A DNA stretch of 64,000 bases. Source: Rhizophagus irregularis (lineage: Eukaryota; Glomeromycota; Glomeromycetes; Glomerales; Glomeraceae). Positions within the stretch are counted from its first letter, which is position 1, and each line of letters starts with the position of its first letter. Position numbers and translations under genes: made by a program. The stretch covers positions 4,898,001 through 4,962,000 of the forward strand of contig NC_089439.1 of the NCBI RefSeq assembly GCF_026210795.1. The letters run 5' to 3'. The notes below the pieces were generated by a model, which saw nothing but the letters and a program-made list of their open reading frames with translations, was not told the origin of the DNA and made no database searches. Below, piece by piece: positions 23,421 through 36,358 of this stretch.

Positions 23421-24009
23421 GTTTAGATGTATTTCTTTAATAAAAATAAATAAATAATAAGTTTGACTGAGCTTTCTTATTGTATATACTTATATGATGT
23501 CACAATAAATAAATGATAAATTTAATAGACATTATAAGTTTGAACTTTCAATTATATTTTTTTCGGAGCGCAATTTTCTATTTCCAGTCAAATTAAAATA
23601 ATTAAAATTAAAACAAAAGATAATTATTGAAAAATTTTATGTACATCATGGATCGAGTCTTAGAACTCTTATGAAATTTGATCGTACAATATAAAATTTT
23701 TTTACAATATTGATGTTTAACTTATGCATTTTTTTTACATATATAGTATGATTTTAACAAAATATCGATCGTTTAATATTAAATGGCATAAACTCCCTTT
23801 TAATAATAATAAATGTACAATTGTTTAGCTTATTCTTTCCTTGAGTTTTATTGCATATATTAGCAATCGGGTGCGAAACGTTGCCTCGAATTTTTGGTAT
23901 GCAAGTCAGCGAGCGCCGATCTTAGCCAGACCGGCAATTAATTATTTTTCTTTTTAATTAGAATTAGTTATTTTAACGCTCCTGAGTATATATGATTTTG
24001 TTTACTTTA

Positions 24010-24320
24010 ACTTTCTATGAAATAATAAATAAGAAAAGTTAAGAAAATAAGTAAGGAATTCATCATCCTTTAATATATATAAATAAGTAGGTAAATATGT
24101 GAATGAAAAAAATCGATGAGCAAATAAATATATAACAATATATTCTTATATACTCTATTTATGTATACATATTATCTTACTTTTTATTTACTGTATATGG
24201 AGAAAAAGTCCGGTTATGATATTTTATTTGCATATTACAAAGAAATCTCTTGTTACATTTTCAGAAATACTTAAATTTTTTTTTGATTATTTGATTTTGA
24301 ACAATGAACTTTGATCGAAT
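24010..24320 (+). repeat. Dispersed direct repeat, copy 2
   Basis: The partner of 1697-2035; see there for the shared landmarks. Confidence 0.6.
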
Positions 24321-26647
24321 GTAACGTACTAAGAGAACAAATCGAAGAGATAAGATCATATTTATAAGGACTAACGTTCATAGATGAAAGCCACAGTGAG
24401 AATAAATGTGATCATATTTCAATTATTAGACTCGATAATTTATATTTCGATAAATCGAACGGTTTTATTTATTATATTTATTTTACGTCAAGCGGGCAAG
24501 TGATGTAGTACAAATATTTACAATCAAATAGAAAGTTATTAACTATGGAAATACAATTGTCATCTAACTAAAAGCCAGACCCTCGCTTGTAAGAAAAGGG
24601 AACCCGACGTTCTACCCTTCACCACGCCCGATAAAGGATAGTAAATAAATCGAACGGTCGTAGAAATTCTGTTTCAACTCTCATGAGCACGTGATTTACC
24701 GATCATTTCCACAATTTTATTGGTTCAGTCAAATTGGGTCATAATAATTTTTCTCACTCTTTATTTTTCTCGTTTTAAAAAAAAATAATTTTAAAAGGTT
24801 TGTTACAGTAATTAATAAGTTATACATTTTTACAGTGGTTCAAGTATGAAGTACATAAAGTTTTGGATATTTTCGTAGATAATTTCAATACAAATACATT
24901 TTTGTATTATAGAGAATTCACAATATAATTTTAGCACTCTGGTCAAACTAAACAGGCGAAAAATATCTAGGGAAAATTGTTCATAAGGTATTGAAATACT
25001 TGTATATTAATTTTGTAAGTCTAGCTTGAAATTATGAGTAGTTATAATAATATTAAGACGCGGGTTTGTCTTTTTTTACTTTTCAGTGTAACTTGAATGC
25101 TTTAGTTAAAGGAAATAAACAAAAAACTTAAAAAAAGTTATTTAGCAAATATTGAAGTATTTGTATATTAATTTTCATGGGCTGGTCTAAATAGTTGTGG
25201 AACCAGCGTTCTTTCTGTAAAAATTTCAGTGTTAATACAATATAGCATTCAATAACATCTAATAGAATGTAATTTTTAATCCTGACATCGATTTTGGCAT
25301 TAATTCAAATAAGCTTTTACTTAATAAAGTTTTGTATTTCAAAATTAATCTAACCTTTTTTTAATTGTTTTATAATGATAAGAATTCAGAGTGTTTAAGG
25401 TGGGAATTGCATCAATCGTAATAGTAGGAAATTTCTTAGAAAATTTATTTAATAGCTAGTCCAATATGACGACCACAAGAAAAAATCCAATAGTAAATAA
25501 ATTTTATTATATATAATGAACTAGATATATTTTTGTTAAACTATGCGTCAAGACTCATATTTTGCGCCAGAGAGAAAAATGAAAGATTTAGTTTATAGTG
25601 TAAATAAAAATTTACATAAACAGACATGAAGATTTCAAGTTTTTATTCATATTTAATTTCGAACAACTTTCTATTTAGAATTTCCTTCAATTCTAAAAAC
25701 AATTGTCTGCTTTAATCACGTTCCCGAGTATTAACCTTAAATGATCTAAATGATCTACAAGAAATACCTGTAATACCAATTTTACAATAGTAATACAAGG
25801 ATAATTTGTATTAAACCTTCACGAATGTCTAATTATTTTTGGCGAATTTTAAATAAAGAATATTATTGGTTCCTATTTTTTGAAGTCATACATATTACAT
25901 ACATAATATATTTTTTTATTTATTTTTTTTTTTTACAAATTTTTACACGTTAATTGTCAGTTTTTATTTTTTCAAAGAATTTAAAATTTTTCAAATTTCA
26001 ACGCGCGAAAAAAAAGCCAAAATATTCGAAAAATAATGATAATTAATTTTATTTAAAAGAAGGGTCTAGGTTAAATGTGCACTTTTATTTTGCAAATTAA
26101 GGTACAGTACATTTCATACTAGGAATAGTACGATTTTAGGCCCTATTTGTAAATAATTTTTTTTTTTTGCGCCTTCACGATTTGTATTCCCAGTAGTTGA
26201 CATCACCCATTTTCATGAAAATATATCATTGGATGTTTAAGCTTTTATTTGAACTGACTTAAATAATAAAATATCAAAATATATAATTTTTTCGTGCACG
26301 CTTATTAAATTAATATATTTGCACATCGGTAGATATGATAATTTCAATGTGAAAAAAATTAAATTAATTATTCTTCTTATTAATTAATGTAAAGAATTAG
26401 ATCTCTTAATCTATAGTTTTGTTTACATTGATCCTTCTCTTCAGTTTCAGAAATACTTTAACCTATATTGATTGTTATTATGATTGTACTGTACAATATT
26501 CTCATAATAGATTAACCAATCAATTACTTTCCGCCCGTTAAGCACATTATTACGTTACACAATCAACTATGTGCATTTTTTTTCGGATCAACACAGTATA
26601 TATATATTTATATCACGGATTAAAGTTCGTGTCATCGTTGTGATATA
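24321..26647. other. Gene-free A+T-rich DNA
   Basis: No supported gene. A small patch at 24585-24650 has more G+C (ACCCTCGCTTG and GAACCCGACGTTCTACCC) but no frame or RNA fold that I recognise. Confidence 0.4.
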
Positions 26648-26847
26648 AATACACTATAAAATTCGATATATATAATGGAACCATCCATTCCATTAGTAAA
26701 TTTGTCAAAAATCCGTTATATCAAAAATTCCGTTATATCGAGGTAAATAAATTATATGTTATGATAATTCGTTCCAGACCAGATATATCAAGATTTTACT
26801 TATGGTCCGTTATATCGAGGTTCCGGTATATCGAATTTCACTGTGTA
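26648..26847. mobile_element. pogo/Tc1-like MITE, about 200 bp
   Basis: The right end, read inward, is CAGTGAAATTCGATATACCG, then AACCTCGATATAACGGACC. The left end, after TA, is CACTATAAAATTCGATATA, a decayed inverted copy. TA flanks both ends. Internal copies of CCGTTATATCGAGG in both orientations support an old palindromic element. This CAGT...CGATATA type end is common in Tigger/pogo-derived MITEs. Confidence 0.65.
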
Positions 26848-26996
26848 ATTACTCTTAATCACACAAATATTCAACACAAATATTTACTCAATTGAAAAAA
26901 AAGAAAAGAGCTAAAAATGAATATAAAAGCACAATAAAATAGATCTAATTTTCAAAATTTCTCAAAAAAAAAAATTTTTTAGGTTATTTTGTAAAC

Positions 26997-27623
26997 ATGG
27001 ATTCGAATAATCATACCATACAAGACTATTCTGATTTTCCAATGAGTCATACCATACAAGACTATTCTGATTTTCCAATGAATCATACCACACAAGACTA
27101 TTCTGATTTTCCAATGAATAAGACTGAAAATAGCTTCGCACCTTTACAAGTTCTTGATAATCGTGGCAATGAAATCATTCAGCATACTTTAATTAATAAT
27201 GACAACGTAGAAATACCCAATATAAATTTAAACACCTTACATGATACTATTGACACCCTTAATACTCTTAATACTGCAACTTCTATGACTCAAAATACTA
27301 TATTTGAATTTTATTTTCATTTACCAAATGATACACGTATCTTTCATGTTACATATTCCGAATTGCATCCTTCAGAAAACATTCGACTCTTAAATAATAG
27401 CATTAATCTATCTCATATTCCTGATTATCAATTTCCGCATCATTATAACGTACAGTCTTTGGTCCGACAACAGATTCAGCAACGAGTTCAGCAACCCTTT
27501 GATATTATGAGATCTCAACCTACTCCCCAAGTGTATTTGGAGACGACTTCAACTGGGAATATTTTTGATAATATGCAAGATATGGTATATGACGGAGTTC
27601 CTAATGATCAGAATAATCCCTGA
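26997..27623 (+). CDS. Hypothetical 208-aa protein with three 12-residue repeats
   Basis: A single-exon frame opens at 26997. Three 36-bp tandem units (27009-27044, 27045-27080, 27081-27116) encode NHTIQDYSDFPM with small changes. A polar Asn/Thr-rich middle and a Gln-rich stretch (RQQIQQRVQQPF) follow, and it ends at NDQNNP. There is no signal peptide, membrane segment or known domain. The upstream 15 bases (TTATTTTGTAAAC before the ATG) are ordinary. The third repeat differs by IQ to TQ, and the DNA of the units is nearly identical, so the expansion is recent. A decayed copy of its 3' end at 23160 shows that the sequence has been duplicated. Function unknown. Confidence 0.55.
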   Translation: MDSNNHTIQDYSDFPMSHTIQDYSDFPMNHTTQDYSDFPMNKTENSFAPLQVLDNRGNEIIQHTLINNDNVEIPNINLNTLHDTIDTLNTLNTATSMTQNTIFEFYFHLPNDTRIFHVTYSELHPSENIRLLNNSINLSHIPDYQFPHHYNVQSLVRQQIQQRVQQPFDIMRSQPTPQVYLETTSTGNIFDNMQDMVYDGVPNDQNNP

Positions 27624-30600
27624 CCTTCTATATCTCTTAAGAACTGTTTCATCTTAAATATTTTATATTTTATTTTCTTTATTTACATGGGTTATAACAT
27701 TTTTGATTTATTTTGTTAAGCAAAATTATTGTGATATCTGCTATTATTTTACTTATTATATTTATTATAAGATTTTCGACTTATTGCCTGATTATTATTC
27801 TGTAAAGAGGACATTTTTACGCTCGCCGAACGTGCTATCACGTGATAAAAATTTTTCAGATTTTCTCATTAGAGCTTTTAAAGGAATTTCTCTTTCTTCT
27901 ATTTGATCTGTATTTCTTTGTTTTCTTTTCTTCTTACTTTCTTCTCTCTCTTTTCTCTATATGTATTTTGCTGCTTTACAGCTCTACTTAAAGGTCAAAT
28001 AAGCCAATAAGAGTTTAAACGACAATTTTAAGGTATATTTACCTGTGTATAAATTTTAAACTTATAATAAATACTGTATTAACGTTAACACTAATAAAGT
28101 TCTATTAAATTTTATTGATTTTTTCTATTATCAAATAAATGATCAAAATAAAATACTCTTTTCTTTTGTGGCTTTTTACCGGTCCTTTTGTTTTTGGAGG
28201 TATTATGGAAAAGGTCCCATATGTTAAAGTACACGAAAAAATTAGTATAATACGGTTTTGTTAAATACTCCAGATGGAATTTACTACGAAATCCTGATGA
28301 TTAGAATCCCGTTATAATACAAATTCGACGTTCACAATCCTAATTCCGAAAATTCAAATTCCCGGCACTCATTATTCCGATCTTCAAAAAATTTAAAAAA
28401 TAATTTATTGTTTACTAGCTGTTGCGTTACAAAAGGATTAATGAGTTTAGACCAATATAATAATAAAATTTTTGACTTATATTTAGAAATTTAGATGTTA
28501 GATAATTTTTTTAAATAATTAATATAATTAATAATTATGAATAAATTAAAACTCTAAACTACTTATTATATTATATATGTAATTTAAAGAATTTGATTTA
28601 AACAAATAAATTATTAATTTTTTTTTTTTTGGCTGAATACACTGGTTCTGACTAAAAAAAAAATCATACGAAACATATTTATTCAAGTATAAAAAATGTG
28701 ATTACAGTATATTACGGCAATGGCCTTTCAACCTAAAAGGTGAAAACCGAAAAAAATTAGCAAAAAAAAAAACAATTAGGAAAAAAAATTATTATTAAAA
28801 ATAAGAATCAGACTTATCTAATCTTTATTATTGACACTAAATGTATTAATCTTATCAATACGTTACAATTATAGTAAGATAATAAATGATGTACAGCATT
28901 TGCTAAATATACATTATATTAATATTTAACACTTCTAGATATCTTATCTGCTGTTGCGCTAATGTAAAATAAGAGACAAAGACAGATACATTTAAGTATC
29001 ATTATCAAAATGAACTTAAATATTTACAGGTATCACACCGATTAATTAATTATGTTAGTGACGTTTGAATTAAATATTCTATTGTTAATTTTTAATAATA
29101 AATATAATACTTCGAAACTGTTCTTAAGAACTATCCTCAAATATTTACATGTATTTTTTTACAAAGTTTTTAGAATGGTTCAATATCTAGAATTTTATAT
29201 GATAAATAGAAATATTCTTTGTTCTTAAGCTATTTATAGATTTGCTGCGGATTTCAATAACGCGGTGATACATTTTTGATTATGTTTAGACAAAATGCCA
29301 AGAAAGCACAATCACGTGAAACAGCCATTGTAATTCTTCAAATTTAATAGAACTTAGAACAAAAAAACGTCTGCATATGAACGAAGCAAGCATGTTGTTT
29401 GAAAACTTATTTGGAAAGTAATTAAAAAATTTTATCCGTCATTTCTGTAAAACTCTGTAAAAATGAGCCTTCACGGTTCCATTCACGGAAATAAATTCCG
29501 GGATATAAGGTTATTAATTCCGGAAATACGAGCCTTTTACGGAAAAAAAGATAGAATATAAAAACGGATATACTTTTTTACAATGAATTACTAAAATTAA
29601 ATTAAAGAATACTAAATTATTTTTCTTTCATGCGAACGGAGTACGTACTATTATAATGAAGGTTTCTTTTTCTCCAAATTTACATTGTTAATAATGGTAT
29701 TGATCATATTTCTTATTTTTAAAAGGATACCAATCTTACTGTCTGATTGGTCATTGGGACTTACACATTACATAATTCAATTTATTTATACGGAGACTAT
29801 CATTCTAATCCTCAAAGGGAGCCGTTCAAAATCCCGACAAATTATAATTCCGTAACTTCAAAATCCTGTAACCATATTATTCCTGACATTCATTATCTCG
29901 GTATTCATTATCCTAACACTTATTATGTTAAGAAATAATTTTTACAATAAAACAATGTTAAAAAAATTATTATGTATTAATAAAATTATTAATTGTTACT
30001 TAATTTTTACAATGTATTCATTATTAAATATTAACATAAAAACATTTATTTTTGCTAAAACTCTTTATATCGACAAAAAAAATTTTAAATTCGTTATTTG
30101 TAGGTATGATTCCATAATTTTTTTTTTGCTAATTAGTAAAATTAAACGAAAACGTTTAATCATCATTATTTAGGATTCGTAATTTGAGATATTCTTACGA
30201 TTTATTTATTATGTAAAATATTATATTTTTAATGTCTAATAATACTAATCATTGCCCGTGTTGTAAATAGTTTAATTATTTTTTTAAAAAAAAATTATTT
30301 TTGAATTAAAAATGCAAATAAAGAAAAAAAAAATAAATATACAGTACAACAAAAATAAAAAAATCTTAATGGAAGTTTTTCTTGTTTGGTGGAAAGTTCC
30401 AATTTTATTAACTGGAAGCGCGAGTTTGTGCATTTTATTCAGTTATATCTTCAATTTCATTTTTATCTCAAATTTCAGCTTTTTCAATTTTTTTTTTCTT
30501 TAATTTCACCTTTACCCTCAATCCTATCTTCAATCGTTTCTTCGATCGTTTTATTAATTATAAATTTGTATTATTAATTTATCAGTCTATCTAAATAAAA

Positions 30601-31304
30601 GGATTTGGCACAATAAGTATTATTTACTTTTATAATTATAATTTCCTTTGTTGCTTTATCGTTATACTTTACGCTTGAATTAAGGAGTGAGCATAATTTT
30701 ACAGTACGTACACTAAAATGATTTTAGAATCATGATTTCACATGAAGGAAGATATCAAACTCAATATGTTATATATACAGAAAGTACAATATCTACAAAG
30801 ACTTCTATTATATGTTTATTTAAGGAATATAGAATCCGAATGTGACAAATAAATAAAAGAGTATGCAATTATTTAGATTATTAACCAAATTTAGATCACA
30901 CATGTCATTAATCTTCAGGAATCCTTTGACCGATATTTGATCAGCAGTAGGGCTAAATCGATCGACGCATAAATAAACTTTAAAAAATCAATTGCATGTG
31001 ATCAATCAACAGTAACGACGACCCACGTGATTTACGTGATTTCAATATTACAATTCTGAAAAACATTTCCATAGTGATCTTTTTTGATGGTCTTTTCCGT
31101 TAATTTCTTGATTTTGTTGATCTTGTTGATCATCATATAAGGCCAAGCAAACTAATATGTTTGGTTCATGGGTCACTTTTTCAAAATTTGACCAAAAAAT
31201 TTTATATGTAAAATTATTTTTCACGTGATTTCAAGTGATTTTATTGGTTAAATCTTAATTAATATTATGAATAGTAATTTAAACATTTTTACGTCTACTT
31301 GACT
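27624..31304. other. Gene-poor DNA with degenerate short motifs
   Basis: At 28280-28390 and 29760-29930 the DNA has repeated AATCCCGACA/ATTCCGACATTC-like strings, so the 63-codon frame at 29747 is probably a repeat translation. At 29440-29550 there are ATTCACGGAAATAAATTCCG-like short inverted motifs. No gene is supported. Confidence 0.35.
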
Positions 31305-31597
31305 TTACAAATTTATTTTCTTTACTCCTCTTTTATCATCAACTGATGCACTACAATCTTCGCAATATGGAAAATACTCTCCATAATTATTTTCTTCTTC
31401 ACATTCTGCCTCACAGTTAACCACTTGAATAATATGGAATTTCAATAGGACTATTACATGTTAAAGTATTATTAACTTTAACAATAAAAAATATTTTTTT
31501 TAAGAAGTTATCTGTGCTATGAGGACTTTGTGCATTTATACCTTTAGAACTAGATATATCATAAAAAGTATCACCACATGTATATTGAATTTCATCT
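31305..31597 (-). pseudogene. Cys-containing protein fragment, frameshifted
   Basis: On the minus strand, after an AG acceptor, the frame reads DEIQYTCGDTFYDISSSK and on to TCNSPIEIPYYSSG. A one-base shift then gives VVNCEAECEEENNYGEYF, PYCEDCSASVDDKRG and a stop at 31305. The two frames meet near 31425. Six Cys spaced in pairs suggest a zinc-binding module, but I recognise no family. The upstream part is missing or replaced by the MITE at 31663. Confidence 0.4.
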
Positions 31598-31662
31598 AAA
31601 AATTACCTACATTTTTACAGTGCTGTTATGCAGTTCGATTCTTAGTGTAAGTAAAAAAAAAA

Positions 31663-31966
31663 TACCGGCCATAGTACCCCCCTTATGTATAGTACCCCTC
31701 TTGAAAAATTTCATAGAATTGTATAGTACCCGGGGGTATTTTACAATTATCTCGTGATCCAGTGATCAGATTTGAGCCATCTTTTTTTTTGTTTGATAGA
31801 GCTCATTGAGCTCTTCAAAATAAAAAAAGATGGCTCAAATTGGACCGGAAGATCGTGAGATATTCGCAAAAAACGGAATTTTTAAGTTTTGTTTAGTACC
31901 TGGGGGTACAGAGTCAAACCCCTGATTTTTGCAAGATACCCGGGTACTGTCAGTGGCCCGCTATAT
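31663..31966. mobile_element. Foldback MITE, about 300 bp
   Basis: Ends CCGGCCATAGTACCC and, inverted, CGGGCCACTGACAGTACCC. Three TAGTACCC boxes follow the left end. The middle (31750-31865) is a long hairpin: ATTTGAGCCATCTTTTTTT on one arm and its complement on the other, closing on AGAGCTCATTGAGCTCT. There is no coding frame. The target duplication is unclear. Confidence 0.6.
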
Positions 31967-32741
31967 ACGGTAATAAAATGTGGAAAAATATCAGAAAAAT
32001 ATACAAGAAAAGTTAGAAAAGAAATGTAAGAGGAAAATTTAATAATTTTACTGTTAAGGTAATTACATTATTTTTATTATTAAAAAGACTACATCGTTTT
32101 TAAACTCAAAAAATGGACATCTGGAAATTCTTAGCTTCCCCATTTTAGATTTTCGTTATACATGCAAGTTTATTCAAATAAACCACTTAATCACATGAAA
32201 ATATAAACTTTAAATTCTTTGATTTGAATTCAATAAATTAATTATAGAGTTCGCATCCGTCCATTCGGATATCCGATTATTGCATTTATCCGTTAATTTG
32301 GATATCCAGATAATTCATCCGTATATAACCCGGATATTACCCGGATATCTTAAGTTATCATATCCCAGGGATTATTCAGGCCAAATTTATAATTCCGACC
32401 AGAATTATGACTTGTAAGTCGATCATTTTCTTTTTTGGAGATAGCCGTTCCACAAAAATAGCTGGATCCACTATTGTACTAGCAAAAAAAAAAATCACGC
32501 GGCTTGCAAATCAAAAACGGTTGAGCCGAGGTCCCGACTCCCGACTCCATAATTTATTTTGGAAAATGAAAACTCGTGATATTACTTATCGTTTCATTTT
32601 GTGAACATGAAAAAAGTAATAATTAATTTTTAACCATTTCGAATAATATATTACCCTGACATACAATAAAAAATAAATTCTTAAATATTTATGTATGTTT
32701 CTTACTCCCTAGTATATCAAAACGCTTAGCATACTATTAAA

Positions 32742-32777
32742 AATAAATACAAAAAAGGAATGCGAAAGGGGATAATT
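32742..32777 (+). promoter_or_regulatory. Promoter-like motif before the P450
   Basis: ACAAAAAAGGAATGCGAAAG resembles the repeated ACAAAAAAGGAATACAAAAG motif of 7490-8820 and lies about 150 bp before the P450 start. I infer a core-promoter-associated element. Confidence 0.3.
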
Positions 32778-32898
32778 TTTATTCTTGTAAATAATATAAA
32801 TAATCGTTAACAAGGATTAATAATTTGAAGATAAACTTTTCGTAATTGATATTCATTTTTTCATTTTTCCACAATAAAAAAAAAATTTTCATAAAACA

Positions 32899-34505
32899 AT
32901 GTCATTCGCGTCAATAGTGTCAATGGTAGATTTGATAACAATTATCAAAGCACTAATTTTTCTATATGTATTAAAATATTATTACAAATATTTTACACGT
33001 AAATCACCACTTCCCGGTCCATTTCCACTTCCATTAATTTGTAATTTACATCAAATCAGATTAAACCCAGCACAATATGCAAAGGAACATCGTAAAAAAT
33101 ATGGTGACATGTACGAAATTTGGGTTGGAAGTAATAGATTCGTTGTTCTTTCTCATCCCTCGTTAATCCATCAAATTTATGCTCCAAACACAAAAACTAT
33201 TTTTTTCCCAAGAAGTGAAATCAAATGGGTTAATATTTAATGATGACCCTTAACATGGAAACGAAATAGAAAATTTGTTGTACAATCATTAATGACTCCC
33301 AGATTTCTTAAAAGCTTCATCCAACTTGCACAATCATTATTTAAAGTTATTGGGATAAAAAGGAATATCAAATTGATTTTGCTAAATGGATAAAATGTTT
33401 CACAACAGACATTACCTTACAAACTATTACTTGCAAGCCTTCTTATTGTCTTAATACGTACTTGTTCGGCGAAAATCATGACGATCCGGTTAGATCTGAA
33501 GAAATCAAAAGATCCGTTTATTTTACTAAAGCCGTTCAAACTTTTTTAACAAACGTGTTATTTCAAATTTTCATTCCTGAAGTATTAAAAAATTATTTTC
33601 CAGGATTTTATCATTTGAACAAAGAATAGTGATTGGTTGACTGAAACTATGCTTGATGTTATCATTAAAAGAAGAAAGGAGATTGATAATATGCAAAGTG
33701 ATGAAATGATTGGTTCAAACTTGTTGGATATCTTATTGACGTTACATACTCCACGTGATCCTAGCGGGTATGATGAAAGTGAACCTCCATTAACTGACCA
33801 AGAAATTTGTGCAATCATTACGGAAGTCAGTATAGCAGGTATAGATACGGTAAGTTTATATTTTAAATTATTAAAAAATATAATTTCTTTCAATTAAATA
33901 ATTTATTTAAATAAAATAATTTATTGCTATATTAGACTGGAAATACATTCTGCTTCGCAGTCTGGCTATTAGTTAAGCATCCTAAAGTTATTGCACGTTT
34001 TCGAGAAGAAATCAGTGAAATACTAGGTGAAGATATATCACGACAAATAACCTACGAAGATTTAGAAAAATTTACATACCTTGACGCAATTATGAAAGAA
34101 TCCACACGAGTCATAACACTTACACCAATTTCACCACGTAATTCAACACAAGAGAGTATTATTGGAGGAAAACATTTGGAAGCTAATACAAAGTTCTTGA
34201 TTCTTCATGAATTAATTCATAAATCACCTGAATTTTGGGAAAACCCTGATGATTTCATTCCGGAAAGATTTTTGAAAGAAACTAATAATGAAATTGCTAA
34301 GAATACCTTTATTCCTTTCGGAGGTGGTACAAGAATGTGCCCAGGAAGGTATATGGCCATGGCAGAATTGAAAACCTTGTTGATTTTGTTATTTAGAAAG
34401 TATGATGTCGAATTGGTTGATAATGTATCAAAAGAACCGAAAATCCAATTTACATCTGTTTATGAATGCACTGAAATGAAAGTTTTAGTACGTCCTAAAT
34501 ATTAA
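32899..34505 (+). pseudogene. Cytochrome P450, disrupted
   Basis: Exon 1 (32899-33849) starts with an N-terminal membrane anchor and the proline-rich hinge SPLPGPFPLP. The intron is 33850-33935 (GTAAGT to TTAG) and exon 2 is 33936-34505. The I-helix reads AGIDTTGNTF across the junction. ExxR is KESTRV, then come FIPERF and the haem loop FGGGTRMCPGR with its Cys ligand. So all catalytic P450 landmarks are present. Exon 1 has an out-of-frame patch with TAA TGA TGA at 33238-33246, a frame change near 33345 and another near 33627 (TAG TGA). Either it is a young pseudogene or the assembly has indels. A membrane-bound monooxygenase is expected if intact; the substrate cannot be told. Confidence 0.8.
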
Positions 34506-36062
34506 CTTATAATTATGTATAGCATTTTATTTTCGAATCTATATAACTAAAAAATACATGAAAAAATCGTAACGTTTAGACTAGCATCTATAAATAGTTT
34601 GCTCTTTATTTTCTAGATTATTTAGGTTAATATCGGTAAGTTCAAGGTATGAATTCCGAATTGATATTGTTACCAAAATTAGATCATTTGTTTAAATCAT
34701 TTGATCATCGATCCTAAGAAGGTCGGATAGGTTATATTTTTTTTATAGACTAAACCCATTTTTTTACGTAATTTTTTTTTGACTTTTTTTTTGTTTGATT
34801 TTTTTTTATTTGATTTTTTTTTTATAACACTTTTTTTGTTATTTGATTTTTTTTATAAATACTTTTTGACTTTTTTCGATTATAACAATTATTTAATAAA
34901 CGTTATTATTTTTTTTTACATAAATTTTTTTAAAAATATTTGTAGTATGATTTTCACAACATTAAAGTTTTTTCGAAAATACTTCTAGAAAGTTCATCAA
35001 TTCTTATTGATAATTATTTTTTCACAATTCCTTAATTAATATGAATTTCATTCTACACTTAAACGTTAAATCTTTAATATAAATAACTACATTATTGTAA
35101 ATATAATTGGGAATTGCTAAACGTTGCCTGGGCGATTGTCGCCTGAGTTTTTTTTAAATGTCACATGATGTACAATCATATAATAAAGAGTAAATTCACT
35201 AAATTTATTAATCGGCTGACGGCTGATTTTTTCAAACTTAGCTAATTTTCGATCAGCTAAACTACAAAAAAAATTTTTTTTGCAAACATATAAACTATTT
35301 ATCCAGCATTTAATTTAATTGAAAAATCTTAATCATCTTTCTATTAATGTCAGTCAATTTTCCTATATACTATATTGATTTTTTTAAAAAAATAATAATT
35401 TTGTAAATATATTTAATATAATATTTTATTTCTTTATTTAATAATAATAAAAAATTGAAGGAAAAAGAAAAAAAAATAAAAAAAAAATTTGGGAGGAAAG
35501 AAAGGATAAAGAAAGAAATCAGTTTAAAAAAGGAAAATTTCCAAAAAAAGGGAATTCGAAAAAAAATAAGTACCGAAAAAAATTCTGAAAATAAAGGACA
35601 ACATTTTGACCAAAAAAAAAAATAATAAAAAAAATCAAAAAAATAATATAAAAAAAATCAAACGTTTTTCTGGACAAAAAAATTAATAATCAAAAAAAAA
35701 TTCAGGTAAAATTTCATTAACTGAAATTGGATTAGTTCATATGGATTGAATAATTCTTGACCATAAATAGATCAGGTAGAGGCATGTCATGGGTTTTAAT
35801 TATATGGCATGGGATTTCAAGTTATGGAGACTAATCCAAATGTCAGACAAATTTTTTATTTATATAGATTTATCAAAAAATTTATTATAGATTTAATTAC
35901 AAAATTATTAATATTGTTATATATCCATATAATTAAAAACAATCTTACTTAAAAAAAATTTTCACACAAATTTATTGACTAAAACAAGAAGAAAATTAAC
36001 AATAAAGCGAATAAAACCTATAGAAAAGTAAAAGGTTTATTAAATGGGATATATTTTAACAT
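34506..36062. other. Low-complexity A+T-rich DNA
   Basis: T-rich tracts at 34735-34980 and A-rich tracts at 35455-35700. The frames there are homopolymer translations. No gene is seen. Confidence 0.4.
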
Positions 36063-36358
36063 GGGACCTTTGGATTTTACAATATATGTCATCCTTATTA
36101 ATTATTTTTATTATTATTTTCGTGTTTATTTGCCCGATAGGGTGAGTTTGTAGATAGTTTCTTTTGTCCTTTTAATTTTTATTTTATTAATCTGGTTTGT
36201 TGGGGGTATGTTAATTTATTGGCATATCCTAAATATTTAGTTTAGTATTTTTGTTTATATAGTTTTTTTTGCTATAATTTGTATCAAACTAAAGGCATAT
36301 TTGTAATTTCTAAATAATTTTATTAATAAAGTTTTTGTTTGTTAACCGGAAAAAAAAA
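36063..36358 (+). mobile_element. 3' end of a LINE-like retroelement
   Basis: It has TTTATTTGCCCGATAGGGTG, a T-rich 3' region, AATAAAG and a terminal A run. This parallels the 3' UTR of the complete copy at 61131-61478 (TTTGTTCGCCCTTTAGGGTT, AATAAAG, A run). No coding part is attached, so it is a 5'-truncated relic. Confidence 0.45.

Noticed and set aside
23860-23940. tRNA gene on the minus strand
   Set aside because: An A-box-like TGGCTAAGATCGG is present, but no proper B box, acceptor stem or cloverleaf could be drawn.
29747-29938. 63-codon ORF
   Set aside because: Made of repeated ATTCCGACAATCC-like strings with no upstream signal or relatives.
34779-34988. Phe-rich ORF after the P450
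   Set aside because: A homopolymer T translation.
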